A stretch of 50,599 nt of DNA from JBBQAA01 sp038276395 (GTDB lineage Bacteria; Actinomycetota; Thermoleophilia; Solirubrobacterales; Solirubrobacteraceae), in contig JBBQAA010000063.1 of NCBI GenBank assembly GCA_038276395.1, positions 1 through 50,599 on the forward strand, given 5' to 3'. Shown in pieces: positions 32,494-40,719 of the stretch. The position numbers and the translations under genes are program-made. The notes under the pieces are model-generated. The model saw nothing but the letters and a program-made list of their open reading frames with translations. It ran no database searches and was not told where the DNA came from. Numbering within the stretch: the stretch's first letter is position 1; each line of letters starts with the position of its first letter.

Positions 32494-33477
32494 GTGGGCA
32501 GCGCCGCCCCCCGCCTCCACGTCACCCGCTCCCGCGCGAACCCCGGCGGGATGGACGTCGCCGGCGCCCTCGGCGCCGACGTCGAGCCCTTCCGGGGGCG
32601 CAAGCCGCCGTGGTTCAAGGTCCCCGCGCCGGGTGGGCCGCGCTACCGCGAGCTCTCGGCGCTGATCGAGTCCGAGGGGCTACACACGGTCTGCCAGGAG
32701 GCCGCCTGCCCGAACATCGGCGAGTGCTGGCAGCGGGGCACGGCGACGTTCATGATCCTCGGCGACACCTGCACCCGGCGCTGCGGCTTCTGCAACGTGA
32801 AGACGGGAACGCCGAACTGGGACGACCCGCTCGAGCCCGCCCGCGTCGCGCGCTCGGTGGCGCGGATGGGTCTCCGCCACGCGGTCGTGACGAGCGTCGA
32901 CCGCGACGACCTGCCCGACTACGGCGCGGCGGCCTTCGTCGGGGTCATCCGGCAGATCCGCCGGCAGTCCCCGCGCACGAAGATCGAGGTCCTGACGCCG
33001 GACTTCCGCGGCGCCGAGATGCCGCTGGCGAGGGTCATCGCCGAGCGGCCGGACGTCTTCAACCACAACGTGGAGGTCGTCCCGCGGCTCTACCCCGTGG
33101 CCCGGCGCGGCTCCACATGGGCGCGCTCGAACCGCGTGCTGAAGAACGCAAAGGACCTCGGGGGGGACGACGTCGTGACGAAGTCCGGGCTCATGGTCGG
33201 CCTCGGCGAGAGCTTTGCGGAGATGGTCGACGCGCTGGGCACGCTGCGCGAGAGCGGCGTCTCCGTCCTCACCGTCGGCCAGTACCTGCGGCCGACCGAG
33301 CGCCACCTGCCGATCGTCCGCTACTGGCACCCCGACGAGTTCGCCGCCCTCGAGGCCGAGGCCTACCGGCTCGGCTTCGCCCACGCCGCCTGCGGGCCGC
33401 TCGTGCGCTCCTCCTACCACGCCGATCAGCACGTGGCCCAGGACGAGCCCGGCACCGGCCCGCTCGCCGCCCCTTGA
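32494..33477 (+). CDS. lipA: Lipoyl synthase LipA
   Basis: A 327-residue radical-SAM enzyme that inserts two sulphurs into protein-bound octanoate. The auxiliary cluster motif C-x4-C-x5-C is CQEAACPNIGEC, the radical-SAM motif C-x3-C-x2-C is CTRRCGFC, and the C-terminal Ser ligand is in VRSSYHAD. KSGLMVGLGE and VGQYLRPT are standard. The GTG start gives a ~20-residue variable tail; an internal ATG (MDVAGALG) is possible. It overlaps the rhomboid gene by four bases. Confidence 0.97.
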   Translation: MGSAAPRLHVTRSRANPGGMDVAGALGADVEPFRGRKPPWFKVPAPGGPRYRELSALIESEGLHTVCQEAACPNIGECWQRGTATFMILGDTCTRRCGFCNVKTGTPNWDDPLEPARVARSVARMGLRHAVVTSVDRDDLPDYGAAAFVGVIRQIRRQSPRTKIEVLTPDFRGAEMPLARVIAERPDVFNHNVEVVPRLYPVARRGSTWARSNRVLKNAKDLGGDDVVTKSGLMVGLGESFAEMVDALGTLRESGVSVLTVGQYLRPTERHLPIVRYWHPDEFAALEAEAYRLGFAHAACGPLVRSSYHADQHVAQDEPGTGPLAAP

Positions 33478-34250
33478 TCCCCCTCAAGGACAACATCCCG
33501 ACCGAGCGCTTCCCGCTCGTCACCGTCGCGCTCATTCTCGTAAACGTGGTCGTCTACCTGCTGGCGATCCGCCATGGAGGAAGCCTGTGGAGCGGGCCGG
33601 ACAACCAGACGGCGGTCCGCTACGGCGCGATCCCCTACGAGCTGACCCACCTCGGCAAGCATTGCGACCTCGTGCCCGCCGGGGGGATCGCCTGCGAGGG
33701 CCAGGCGGGCGTCAGCGGCTCGGCGGCGCCCCAGCCGGGGACCGCCTTGACCGTGCTCTCGAGCATGTTCATGCATGGCGGGCTCCTGCACATCGGCGGC
33801 AACATGCTCTTCCTGTGGATCTTCGGCAATAACGTCGAGGACTCGATGGGGAAGGTCTCCTACCTCGGCTTCTATCTCGTCGGCGGCGCCGCCGCGCTGG
33901 CGCTGCAGACTGCGATCTCGCCGGATTCCGCGGTCCCCACCGTGGGCGCGTCGGGCGCGATAGCCGCCGTCCTCGGCGGCTACATCCTGCTCTATCCGCG
34001 GGCGCGCGTGGTGACGCTCGTCTTCATCATCCTGTTCTTCACGGTGATCGAGATCCCGGCGCTGCTCGTGCTCGGCTTCTGGTTCCTGCTCCAGCTCTAC
34101 GACGGCGCGCAGAGCCTCTCGGACCCGACGGGGGGCGGGGGCGGCGTGGCCTACTTCGCCCACGTCGGCGGCTTCGCCTTCGGACTCCTGACGATCCGCG
34201 CGCTCGCCCGGCGCGTGAAATCGCCGCCTCCGCGATATCCGGTGTACTGA
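33474..34250 (+). CDS. Rhomboid-family intramembrane serine protease
   Basis: A 258-residue membrane protein with about six helices. The catalytic Ser is S160 in VGASGAIAAVLG, and the catalytic His is H230 in AHVGGFAFG. The HGGLLHIGGNMLFLWIFG motif before them is typical of rhomboids. An insertion with two Cys (HCDLVPAGGIAC) lies between the first helix and this motif, probably on the outside. TTG 33474 overlaps the lipA stop (TTGA). The substrate is unknown. Confidence 0.93.
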   Translation: MIPLKDNIPTERFPLVTVALILVNVVVYLLAIRHGGSLWSGPDNQTAVRYGAIPYELTHLGKHCDLVPAGGIACEGQAGVSGSAAPQPGTALTVLSSMFMHGGLLHIGGNMLFLWIFGNNVEDSMGKVSYLGFYLVGGAAALALQTAISPDSAVPTVGASGAIAAVLGGYILLYPRARVVTLVFIILFFTVIEIPALLVLGFWFLLQLYDGAQSLSDPTGGGGGVAYFAHVGGFAFGLLTIRALARRVKSPPPRYPVY

Positions 34251-34426
34251 TGCGGACGCTGATCCTCGCCACGGCGCTTGTGTTCACCGCCGGCTTCGCC
34301 GCGCTCACGGTCTACTCGGTGGGCGCGGGCGGCTTCGACGTGCTCACCGTGCTCTCCCTGCTCGTCATCGCCATGTTCGCCTTCGGAATCGTCGGGGCGC
34401 TCAGGAACCCCCCGCCGGAGGACTGA
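34250..34426 (+). CDS. Small two-helix membrane protein
   Basis: A 58-residue protein with two hydrophobic segments (LILATALVFTAGFAALTVY and LTVLSLLVIAMFAFGIVGAL) joined by a short Gly-rich turn, ending PPPED. ATG 34250 shares a base with the rhomboid stop (TGATG), and the next gene starts 4 bases after its stop, which supports translation. The function is unknown. Confidence 0.75.
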   Translation: MRTLILATALVFTAGFAALTVYSVGAGGFDVLTVLSLLVIAMFAFGIVGALRNPPPED

Positions 34427-34430
34427 CCGG

Positions 34431-35456
34431 GTGCCCTCCGTGCTCCAGGGCGGCACGCGCCGCCGCGGCCGCTCGCGCCGGGCCCGCGCCCGCCGCCGCG
34501 GGCCCGTTGTCGTGCTGCTCGTGCTGCTGCTGGCGGTGGCGGCCGTGCTCATCCTGCACCCGCTGAGCGCCCGGCGCCAGAGCGACGTGCGCCACGCCGC
34601 GAGCGCCACGCCGCCCGCAGGCCTCCGGGCTCGCGCGCCCCGGCCCGCCGCGCCCGCGTTCCCGCTCGCCCCCGCCTACGGCCGGGCGCCCGCAGGCGTT
34701 GCGCTTCGCGTTCACTTCAAGCAGCCGCCGCGCGCGGCGCTCCTGTGGAACGTCCGCACCGGACGGTTCCTCTACGCGCGCGACCCGGCGCGCCGGGTGC
34801 GAATCGCCTCCCTGACGAAGATGATGACGGCCATCCTCGTCGCCGACCACTCCCGGCCCGGCGAGCGGGTGCTCGTCACCAGGCAGGCACTGGCCTACCA
34901 CGGCTCCGGGGTGGGGATCCTCCCGCGCGGCCATCGCGTGCGGCTGGAGACGATGCTCTACGGGCTCCTCCTGCCCTCGGGCAACGACGCCGCCATCGCG
35001 CTCGCCCAGCACGTGGCCGGGACGGTGCGGGCTTTCGTCGGGCGGATGAACGCCGAGATCCGCAGCCTCGGCCTCCCGTGCACGCGCTACTCGACGGTCT
35101 CGGGGTTCGTGGACGGCGGCAACTACTCCTGCGCCTATGACCTCGCCTACGAGGCGGGGCAGATGCTCAGGCGCCCGCGCCTGGCGAGGATCATCCGCAC
35201 CCGCGACGCGGTCCTGCCCTTCCCCACCAAGGGCGGGAAGATCTACCTGGCCAACAACAACCCGCTGCTGCGGCTGCGCTACCCCGGCACGCTCGGCGTG
35301 AAGACGGGCTACACCGACGCGGCGGGCCGCTGCCTCGTCTCGGTCGTGCGGCGCGGGCGCACCGAGCTGGGGGTCGTCATGCTGCACTCGGTCGACCCGG
35401 CGGGCCAGTCGGAGAAGCTCTTCGCCGCCGGGTTCCGCGCGCTCCGCGCTTCCTGA
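34431..35456 (+). CDS. D-alanyl-D-alanine carboxypeptidase (S11 family)
   Basis: A 341-residue penicillin-binding protein of the PBP5/DacF type. A basic N-terminus and one membrane segment (PVVVLLVLLLAVAAVLIL, about residues 25-42) form a signal anchor. The S11 motifs are present: SxxK in IASLTKMM, SxN in PSGNDAA and KTG in GVKTGYTDAA. No clear C-terminal amphipathic anchor domain is present. It trims the terminal D-Ala of peptidoglycan peptides outside the membrane. The start is GTG 34431. Confidence 0.93.
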   Translation: MPSVLQGGTRRRGRSRRARARRRGPVVVLLVLLLAVAAVLILHPLSARRQSDVRHAASATPPAGLRARAPRPAAPAFPLAPAYGRAPAGVALRVHFKQPPRAALLWNVRTGRFLYARDPARRVRIASLTKMMTAILVADHSRPGERVLVTRQALAYHGSGVGILPRGHRVRLETMLYGLLLPSGNDAAIALAQHVAGTVRAFVGRMNAEIRSLGLPCTRYSTVSGFVDGGNYSCAYDLAYEAGQMLRRPRLARIIRTRDAVLPFPTKGGKIYLANNNPLLRLRYPGTLGVKTGYTDAAGRCLVSVVRRGRTELGVVMLHSVDPAGQSEKLFAAGFRALRAS

Positions 35457-35462
35457 GCGGGG

Positions 35463-36371
35463 TCAGAGCCCTCTCAGGATTCCCTGGCGGCGCAGAAACG
35501 CGACCTGGTCGGCGGCCACGCGCGCCGGGGCGTCGCCCGTGAAGGCGTCGAAGTGGTCGTAGGGGTAGGTGGCGAGCTCGGCCCGGGGGGCGCGGGCCGC
35601 GAGCTGCTCGACCGCCCGGCGCGAGACGGAGACGTCGCGTTCGCCGAGGCCGACCCACAGGGGCAGCGTGAGCCGGCGCGCCTTGGCCAGCGGGCGGACG
35701 AAGGCGACGGTGAGGAAGAGCGCCGGAGAGATCTCGTTCCGCCACGGCGAGCCGGGCGGGACCGCGCGGGCGAACCCGTCGGCCTCGCCGGGGAAGGTCA
35801 TCGCGCCGTGCTCGCCCGGTGGCCCGGTGACCGGCACGACGTTGTGCCGCCGGGCCGCGTCGAGGACGGCCCGGGGGAGGATCCACGCGGAGAGCCGCGG
35901 CGGCGTGGCCAGCACCCGCGGGAGGCCGGCGAGGAACGGGCAGAGCACGAGCGCCGCCGCCAGCGCCGGGTCGGCCGCCGCACGCTCGACGACATGGCCG
36001 CCGGAGAATGAGAAGCCCCAGAGGACGATCCGCGCCGCGTCCACGCCCGGCAGCGCCCGGGCGCAGGCGACCGCCGCCTCCCAGTCGGCGAGCTGCTCGC
36101 GGCGGCGGAAGCGCTGCCGGGGCTCGCCGCCGGAATCCCCGAGGTGGCGGTGGTCGAAGACGAAGGCGGCGGCGCCCGCGGCGGCGAAGGCCTCGGCGTA
36201 GGGCACGAGGCCATCGTGCCGGGTGAGCGAGAAGCCGTGGGCCATGACGACGCAGGGCACGTCGGCGGCCGCGCCCTCGGGTCGGTAGAGCCACGCGGCG
36301 CAGCGCGTGCCGCCGGACTCGAAGCTCAGCTCCTCGCGTTCCACGGGCGCGAATGTACCCGGCGCCGACAC
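35463..36371 (-). CDS. Alpha/beta hydrolase (acetyl-xylan-esterase-like, copy 1)
   Basis: A 302-residue alpha/beta hydrolase: FESGGTRCAAWLYRPEG, VMAHGFSLTRHDGL, FDHRHLGDSGGEPRQ, the elbow GFSFSGGH, and the terminal DHFDAF His. It is a paralogue of the protein at 45496-46386, with shared blocks AAWLYRPE, DSGGEPRQ, FSGGHV and SPWRNE. The start is GTG 36371. The substrate is unknown. It is divergent from the acyl-CoA dehydrogenase genes. Confidence 0.88.
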   Translation of the reverse strand: MSAPGTFAPVEREELSFESGGTRCAAWLYRPEGAAADVPCVVMAHGFSLTRHDGLVPYAEAFAAAGAAAFVFDHRHLGDSGGEPRQRFRRREQLADWEAAVACARALPGVDAARIVLWGFSFSGGHVVERAAADPALAAALVLCPFLAGLPRVLATPPRLSAWILPRAVLDAARRHNVVPVTGPPGEHGAMTFPGEADGFARAVPPGSPWRNEISPALFLTVAFVRPLAKARRLTLPLWVGLGERDVSVSRRAVEQLAARAPRAELATYPYDHFDAFTGDAPARVAADQVAFLRRQGILRGL

Positions 36372-36397
36372 GCCGGTGTCGTACGCGAGCGTTCAGC

Positions 36398-36403
36398 TAA
36401 CCT
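36398..36403 (+). promoter_or_regulatory. Putative -10 (TAACCT) of the acyl-CoA dehydrogenase pair
   Basis: TAACCT lies 9 bases before ATG 36413 with no ribosome binding site between, as expected for a leaderless mRNA. Confidence 0.45.
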
Positions 36404-36412
36404 GCCCGGCGG

Positions 36413-37642
36413 ATGGACCTCGCCGACGCCCCGGACCAGGCCGAGTACCGCGCCCACGTCCGCGCCTGGCTCGGGGAGCACGGCGACAAGGCGCCGAAGC
36501 CCCGCCGCCGGGGCGAGGAGGGCGATAACGAGGCGGCCGCCATCGGCGCCCACCGCGCCTGGCAGCGCGCGCTGGCCGAGGGCGGGCTCGTCGGCGCCAC
36601 GTGGCCCGAGGAGTACGGCGGCCGGGGCCGCGGCCCGATGGAGCAGGTCATCATCGGCCAGGAGATCGCCCGCGCCGGGCTGCCCGGCATCCTCGACGCG
36701 ATCGGCGTGGGGATGCTCGGCCCGACGATCATCGCCCACGGGTCCGAGGAGCAGAAGGAGCGCCACCTCGCCCCGATGCTCCACGCCGACGAGGTGTGGT
36801 GCCAGCTCTTCTCCGAGCCCGCCGCGGGCTCGGATCTCGCCGGGATCCAGACGCGGGCGGTCAAGCGGCAGGACGGAAGCTGGGTCCTGAACGGCCAGAA
36901 GGTGTGGACGACCAACGCGCACTTCGCCGCCTTCGGCCTCCTGCTCGCGCGCACGAACGCCGAGGTCAGCAAGCACAACGGCCTGACGATGTTCATCGTC
37001 CCCATGGACGCCGAGGGCGTGACCATCCGCCCGCTGCGCCAGATCTCCGGCGAGCCCGAGTTCAACGAGGTCTTCTTCGACGACGTCGTGCTCGCGCCGG
37101 GCTCCGAGGTCGGTCCCGTCGACGGCGGGTGGGGCGTCGCCCTGACGACGCTCATGTTCGAGCGCCTGACGATCGGCGGCGGCTCGGAGGGAATGGGCTT
37201 TCGCGCCGATCGCTTCGCCGAGGCGATCGCGCAGGACCCCGAGGCGGCCGCCGACCCCGGCGTGCGCGCGCTGCTGGCCGAGGTGGGCACGGAGCTGCTG
37301 GCCCTGCGCTTCACCTCCTACCGCATCCTCACCGCGCTGCAGAAGGGCGCGATCCCGGGCCCGGAGGCCGCGCTCGGGAAGGTCACCGCCGTCGCCGCCG
37401 CGATCGCCGCCGGGGACCTCATCGCCGACGTCATCGGGCCCGAGGCGCTACAGGACGACTCCGAGTGGGCCTACCTCGTCTCCTTCCTGCCGGGCCTGAA
37501 GTCCGCCGGGGGCACCGAGGAGATCCTCCGCAACACGGTGGGCGAGCGCGTCCTCGGCCTGCCGCCCGAGCCGCGGCTCGACAAGGGCATACCGTTCTCC
37601 GAGCTGCGTGCCCGGGAGCGGAAGGCCGGAGCCGCGGCCTAG
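36413..37642 (+). CDS. Acyl-CoA dehydrogenase, large subunit type
   Basis: A 409-residue flavoenzyme: the N-terminal helical domain has ATWPEEYGGRG, the central beta domain has QLFSEPAAGSDLAGIQT and NGQKVWTTNAHFA, and the C-terminal region has SAGGTEEILRNTVGERVLGLP. Together with the smaller dehydrogenase 13 bases downstream it resembles the two-subunit acyl-CoA dehydrogenases of actinobacteria (FadE pairs). These form alpha2-beta2 tetramers with shared active sites and often act on steroid or branched side-chain CoA esters. The present substrate cannot be told. Confidence 0.93.
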   Translation: MDLADAPDQAEYRAHVRAWLGEHGDKAPKPRRRGEEGDNEAAAIGAHRAWQRALAEGGLVGATWPEEYGGRGRGPMEQVIIGQEIARAGLPGILDAIGVGMLGPTIIAHGSEEQKERHLAPMLHADEVWCQLFSEPAAGSDLAGIQTRAVKRQDGSWVLNGQKVWTTNAHFAAFGLLLARTNAEVSKHNGLTMFIVPMDAEGVTIRPLRQISGEPEFNEVFFDDVVLAPGSEVGPVDGGWGVALTTLMFERLTIGGGSEGMGFRADRFAEAIAQDPEAAADPGVRALLAEVGTELLALRFTSYRILTALQKGAIPGPEAALGKVTAVAAAIAAGDLIADVIGPEALQDDSEWAYLVSFLPGLKSAGGTEEILRNTVGERVLGLPPEPRLDKGIPFSELRARERKAGAAA

Positions 37643-37655
37643 CCGCTCCCGCGTC

Positions 37656-38732
37656 ATGGACTTCGCCCTCTCCGACGAGCAGCGCTTCCTGCAGGACGCG
37701 GCCAAGGACGCCCTCGGCCGCGTGAAGACGGTCGAGGCCGCCCGCGGGGCGCTCGAGGGCGAGGCGCTGCCCGACCTGTGGGAGACGGCGCGCACGGCGG
37801 GCTGGACCGGCCTGCTCGTGCCCGAGGAGCGCGGCGGCGCCGGGCTCGGCGCGCTCGAGGCGATGCTCGTGATGGCCGAGTGCGGGCGCGTGCTCGCCGG
37901 CCTTCCGCTCCTCGGCCACCTGCCCGCGAGCGCGCTCGTCGGCGCCGCCGCGGGGCAGGAGGAGCTCTCCGCGGAGCTGGCCTCCGGCGAGAAGCGCGCG
38001 GCCTACGTCCCCGCGCGGCCGCCGGACTGGAGCGTCGAGGCCGAGCGCGGGTACGCCCGCGGCGCGGCGCTCGAGCTCGCGGACGGCGCGCTCTCCGGCC
38101 GCGTCTGCTGGGTGCCGGACGCGCCCGGCGCCGACGTGCTCGTCGCCGTCGCGGGGCACGGCACCGCGGTCCTGCTCGCCGACGGCTTCGAGGTCGAGCC
38201 GGTCACGAGCTATGACGCCACCCGCTCGCTCGGCCACGTCACGCTCGACGGCGCCGCTGCCACGCCGCTCGAGGTGGACGCCGACGCCGCCCCCGGCGCC
38301 TGGCACCTGACCCAGGCGCTCATCGCCGCCGAGTCCTTCGGCGCCGTCGAGGAGTGCCTGGCGCGCTCGGTCACCTACGCCAAGGAGCGCTTCACCTTCG
38401 GCCGCGCGATCGGCTCCTACCAGGCCGTCAAGCACGCGCTCGTCGAGGTCCTGCGCCGGATGGAGAACGCCCGCTCGCTCATCTACTACGCGGGCTGGGC
38501 GGGGCAGAACGCACCGGGTGAGTTCCCGCTCGCCGCGAGCGCGGCGCGCGTCTCGGCGGGCGGCGCGCTCGACTTCGCCAGCCGCGAGCTGATCTCTGTG
38601 CACGGTGGAATCGGCGCGACGTGGGAACACGACGCGCCGCTGTTCTTCCGCCGCGCCCAGCTCTCCCGGCGCCTGGCCGGCGGGCTCGGCGGGGCCAAGG
38701 ACGCCGTGGCCGGCTCCCTGCTCGCGGCGTAG
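37656..38732 (+). CDS. Acyl-CoA dehydrogenase, small subunit type
   Basis: A 358-residue member of the same family, starting MDFALSDEQRFLQ. Its middle domain is shortened and lacks the strong flavin-binding signatures of the upstream protein. Its C-terminal half has KERFTFGRAIGSYQAVKH and the late SVHGGIGATWEHDAPLFFRR. This split is typical of heteromeric FadE pairs. Co-transcription is clear from the 13-base gap. Confidence 0.9.
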   Translation: MDFALSDEQRFLQDAAKDALGRVKTVEAARGALEGEALPDLWETARTAGWTGLLVPEERGGAGLGALEAMLVMAECGRVLAGLPLLGHLPASALVGAAAGQEELSAELASGEKRAAYVPARPPDWSVEAERGYARGAALELADGALSGRVCWVPDAPGADVLVAVAGHGTAVLLADGFEVEPVTSYDATRSLGHVTLDGAAATPLEVDADAAPGAWHLTQALIAAESFGAVEECLARSVTYAKERFTFGRAIGSYQAVKHALVEVLRRMENARSLIYYAGWAGQNAPGEFPLAASAARVSAGGALDFASRELISVHGGIGATWEHDAPLFFRRAQLSRRLAGGLGGAKDAVAGSLLAA

Positions 38733-38744
38733 GCGGCGCCGGTC

Positions 38745-38750
38745 TAGACT
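38745..38750 (+). promoter_or_regulatory. Putative -10 (TAGACT) of the secreted hydrolase gene
   Basis: TAGACT lies 8 bases before ATG 38759 without a ribosome binding site, another leaderless candidate. Confidence 0.4.
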
Positions 38751-38758
38751 CGGGCGCG

Positions 38759-39946
38759 ATGCGCCGCCGCGCCGCGCTCGTGCTCCTGCTCGCCGGGCTC
38801 GGCCTCGCTCCCGGCGTCGCCCGGGCGACAGGGTTCGACCTCGCCGCCGAGCTGCGCAACGTCGGAAAGACGACCGAGCGCCCCACTCTCAGGCCGCCCG
38901 ACCCCGGCGCCGATCACCGCGGTGTCGCCGTTCGCGCCGTGGCCTGGAGCGACCGCAACGGCGCCCGCATCTCCGGCCACGAGTGGATCCCTGAGCGGCG
39001 CCCGCGCCACCGTCCGCTCGCCGCCGTCGTCTTCGTCAACGGGGACGCGGCCTTCGAGTCCCTCTATCACTGGGCCGCGGTCGCGCTGGCGCGGGACGGC
39101 TACCTCGTCCTCACTTGGGATCCGCAGGGCCAGGGCGCCTCCGAGCAGTACGGCTACGGTGCCGATCGGGACCGGAACGTCGCCAACGAGGCCTCGGGCG
39201 GGGCGATCGACGACGCCGCCCAGGACCAGAGCTTCGCCCAGCAGACCGAGGACGCGATCGGCTTCCTGCTCTCCGCGCGCCGGCATCCCTACGTGCCGGC
39301 CCGGGCGACCGGCCGGGCACGCCAGCGCCGGCTCGTGGCCGCCCAACGCGTGCCGCGCTCGAACCCGTGGCGCGGGCTCGTCGACCCGACCCACCTCGCG
39401 CTCGCGGGGCACTCCCGCGGCGCCGACGCCGTCTCCATCGTCGGCAGCCACGACCGTCGCGTCAAGGCGATCGTCGCCTTCGACTATCTGCTCGCGAGCC
39501 GGGAGATCCCGCCGCGCGTACCGGCGCTGAACCTCGCCGGGGACTACTACGAGACGGTCACGCCCTACACCTCACCACCCGACCCGCTGGCCAAGTCCGC
39601 CGCGTTCGCGCGCTTCCGCCGCGCCCGCGTCAGCTCGGGCTCGCTGATCGTCCGCGGCGGGACCCACTTCGAGTGGTCCTTCCTCGACGCGTTGCCCGCC
39701 ACCCTGCGCGGCATCGACCTCGGCCGCTACTACCTGCTCGCCTGGATGGACGCCTTCGTCCGCCACCGCCCCGGCGCCATCGCCCGCCTGCTCACCGATC
39801 GCTGGCGCCACGACGCGCCCGGCGCCGCCGTCGACCTCGTCCACGACGGCAACCTCTTCTCCTTCCGTTACCGCTCGGAGCTCTACCTGCGCGGGCGCGC
39901 GCTCTGCCTCGACCTCAGAGCCGGCTGCCCGCGGCTCTCCGGGTGA
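38759..39946 (+). CDS. Secreted alpha/beta hydrolase-fold protein
   Basis: A 395-residue exported protein. Residues 1-23 form a signal peptide (MRRRAALVLLLAGLGLAPG, AxA-like site near ARA). The mature part has AAVVFVNGDAA, LTWDPQGQGASEQYGYG, the elbow GHSRGADAVS, and a late GGTHFEWSF that probably carries the catalytic His. The length and insertions suggest a separate branch; the substrate is unknown. Its last 32 bases overlap the 3' end of the convergent SDR gene. Confidence 0.82.
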   Translation: MRRRAALVLLLAGLGLAPGVARATGFDLAAELRNVGKTTERPTLRPPDPGADHRGVAVRAVAWSDRNGARISGHEWIPERRPRHRPLAAVVFVNGDAAFESLYHWAAVALARDGYLVLTWDPQGQGASEQYGYGADRDRNVANEASGGAIDDAAQDQSFAQQTEDAIGFLLSARRHPYVPARATGRARQRRLVAAQRVPRSNPWRGLVDPTHLALAGHSRGADAVSIVGSHDRRVKAIVAFDYLLASREIPPRVPALNLAGDYYETVTPYTSPPDPLAKSAAFARFRRARVSSGSLIVRGGTHFEWSFLDALPATLRGIDLGRYYLLAWMDAFVRHRPGAIARLLTDRWRHDAPGAAVDLVHDGNLFSFRYRSELYLRGRALCLDLRAGCPRLSG

Positions 39947-40709
39947 GCGGCAGGAGGACCGCGCGCGGCACGAAGCGCCCGCCCCACGCGCTCGCCTTGT
40001 TCTGCACGCCGGGGACCACGGTGCGCCGGCCGCGCTCCATCCCGTCGACGCCGGCCCGGGCCACCTCGGCGGCGTCCTGGAGCAGGAAGCCCGGCGTCCC
40101 GGACTCGACGTCCTCGACGCCCGCCACGGCCGAGAACTCGGTGCGGGTCGGGCCCGGGCACAGCGAGGTGACGGAGACGCCCGTGCGCGCGAGCTCGCCG
40201 TGCACGCCCTCGGAGAGCGCGTGGACGAAGGCCTTGGTCGCCGCGTAGGTGGCCATGCCCGGCAGCGGCTGGTAGGCCGCCGTCGAGGCGACGTTGAGGA
40301 CCGCCCCCGCGCCGCGACGGACCATCCCCGGGACGAGCGCCACGGTCAGGTGGTGCAGCGCGTCGACGTTCAGCGCGATCATGCCGCGCTCCTTCTCGAC
40401 GCCGAGGCGGTCGAAGCGCCCGAAGGCGCCGTAGCCCGCGTTGTTGGCGAGGCCGGCGAGCGTCCGGGGCGCGTTGTCCACCTGCTCGATGAGCCGCTCG
40501 CGCTCCTGCTCGGAGGACAGGTCCGCGGCGATGACCTCGGCGCCGGCGGGCAGCTCCCCCGCGAGCTCCGTCAGCCGGTTGCGGCGCCGGGCCACGAGCG
40601 TGACGTGGTGGCCGCGGCGGGAGAGCTCCCGCGCCAGCTCGGCGCCGATGCCGGAGCTCGCGCCGGTGATGAGGACCGTCGAGTCCTGGGAGGGTGTGGG
40701 AAGCGCCAT
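39915..40709 (-). CDS. Short-chain dehydrogenase/reductase
   Basis: A 264-residue classical SDR: TGASSGIG cofactor motif (about residues 15-22), LANNAGYG, catalytic Ser in VLNVASTAAY, and YAATK with the catalytic Tyr-Lys (about residues 156-160). The Arg-rich segment after the first strand (VARRRNRL) suggests NADP preference. It lies 10 bases after the P450 gene, so the two probably act on the same substrate. Confidence 0.92.
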   Translation of the reverse strand: MALPTPSQDSTVLITGASSGIGAELARELSRRGHHVTLVARRRNRLTELAGELPAGAEVIAADLSSEQERERLIEQVDNAPRTLAGLANNAGYGAFGRFDRLGVEKERGMIALNVDALHHLTVALVPGMVRRGAGAVLNVASTAAYQPLPGMATYAATKAFVHALSEGVHGELARTGVSVTSLCPGPTRTEFSAVAGVEDVESGTPGFLLQDAAEVARAGVDGMERGRRTVVPGVQNKASAWGGRFVPRAVLLPLTRRAAGSRL

Positions 40710-40719
40710 GGGCCTAGGC

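Noticed and set aside
35457..35462. Terminator between the carboxypeptidase and the convergent hydrolase
   Set aside because: Only 6 bases separate the stops and no hairpin is present.
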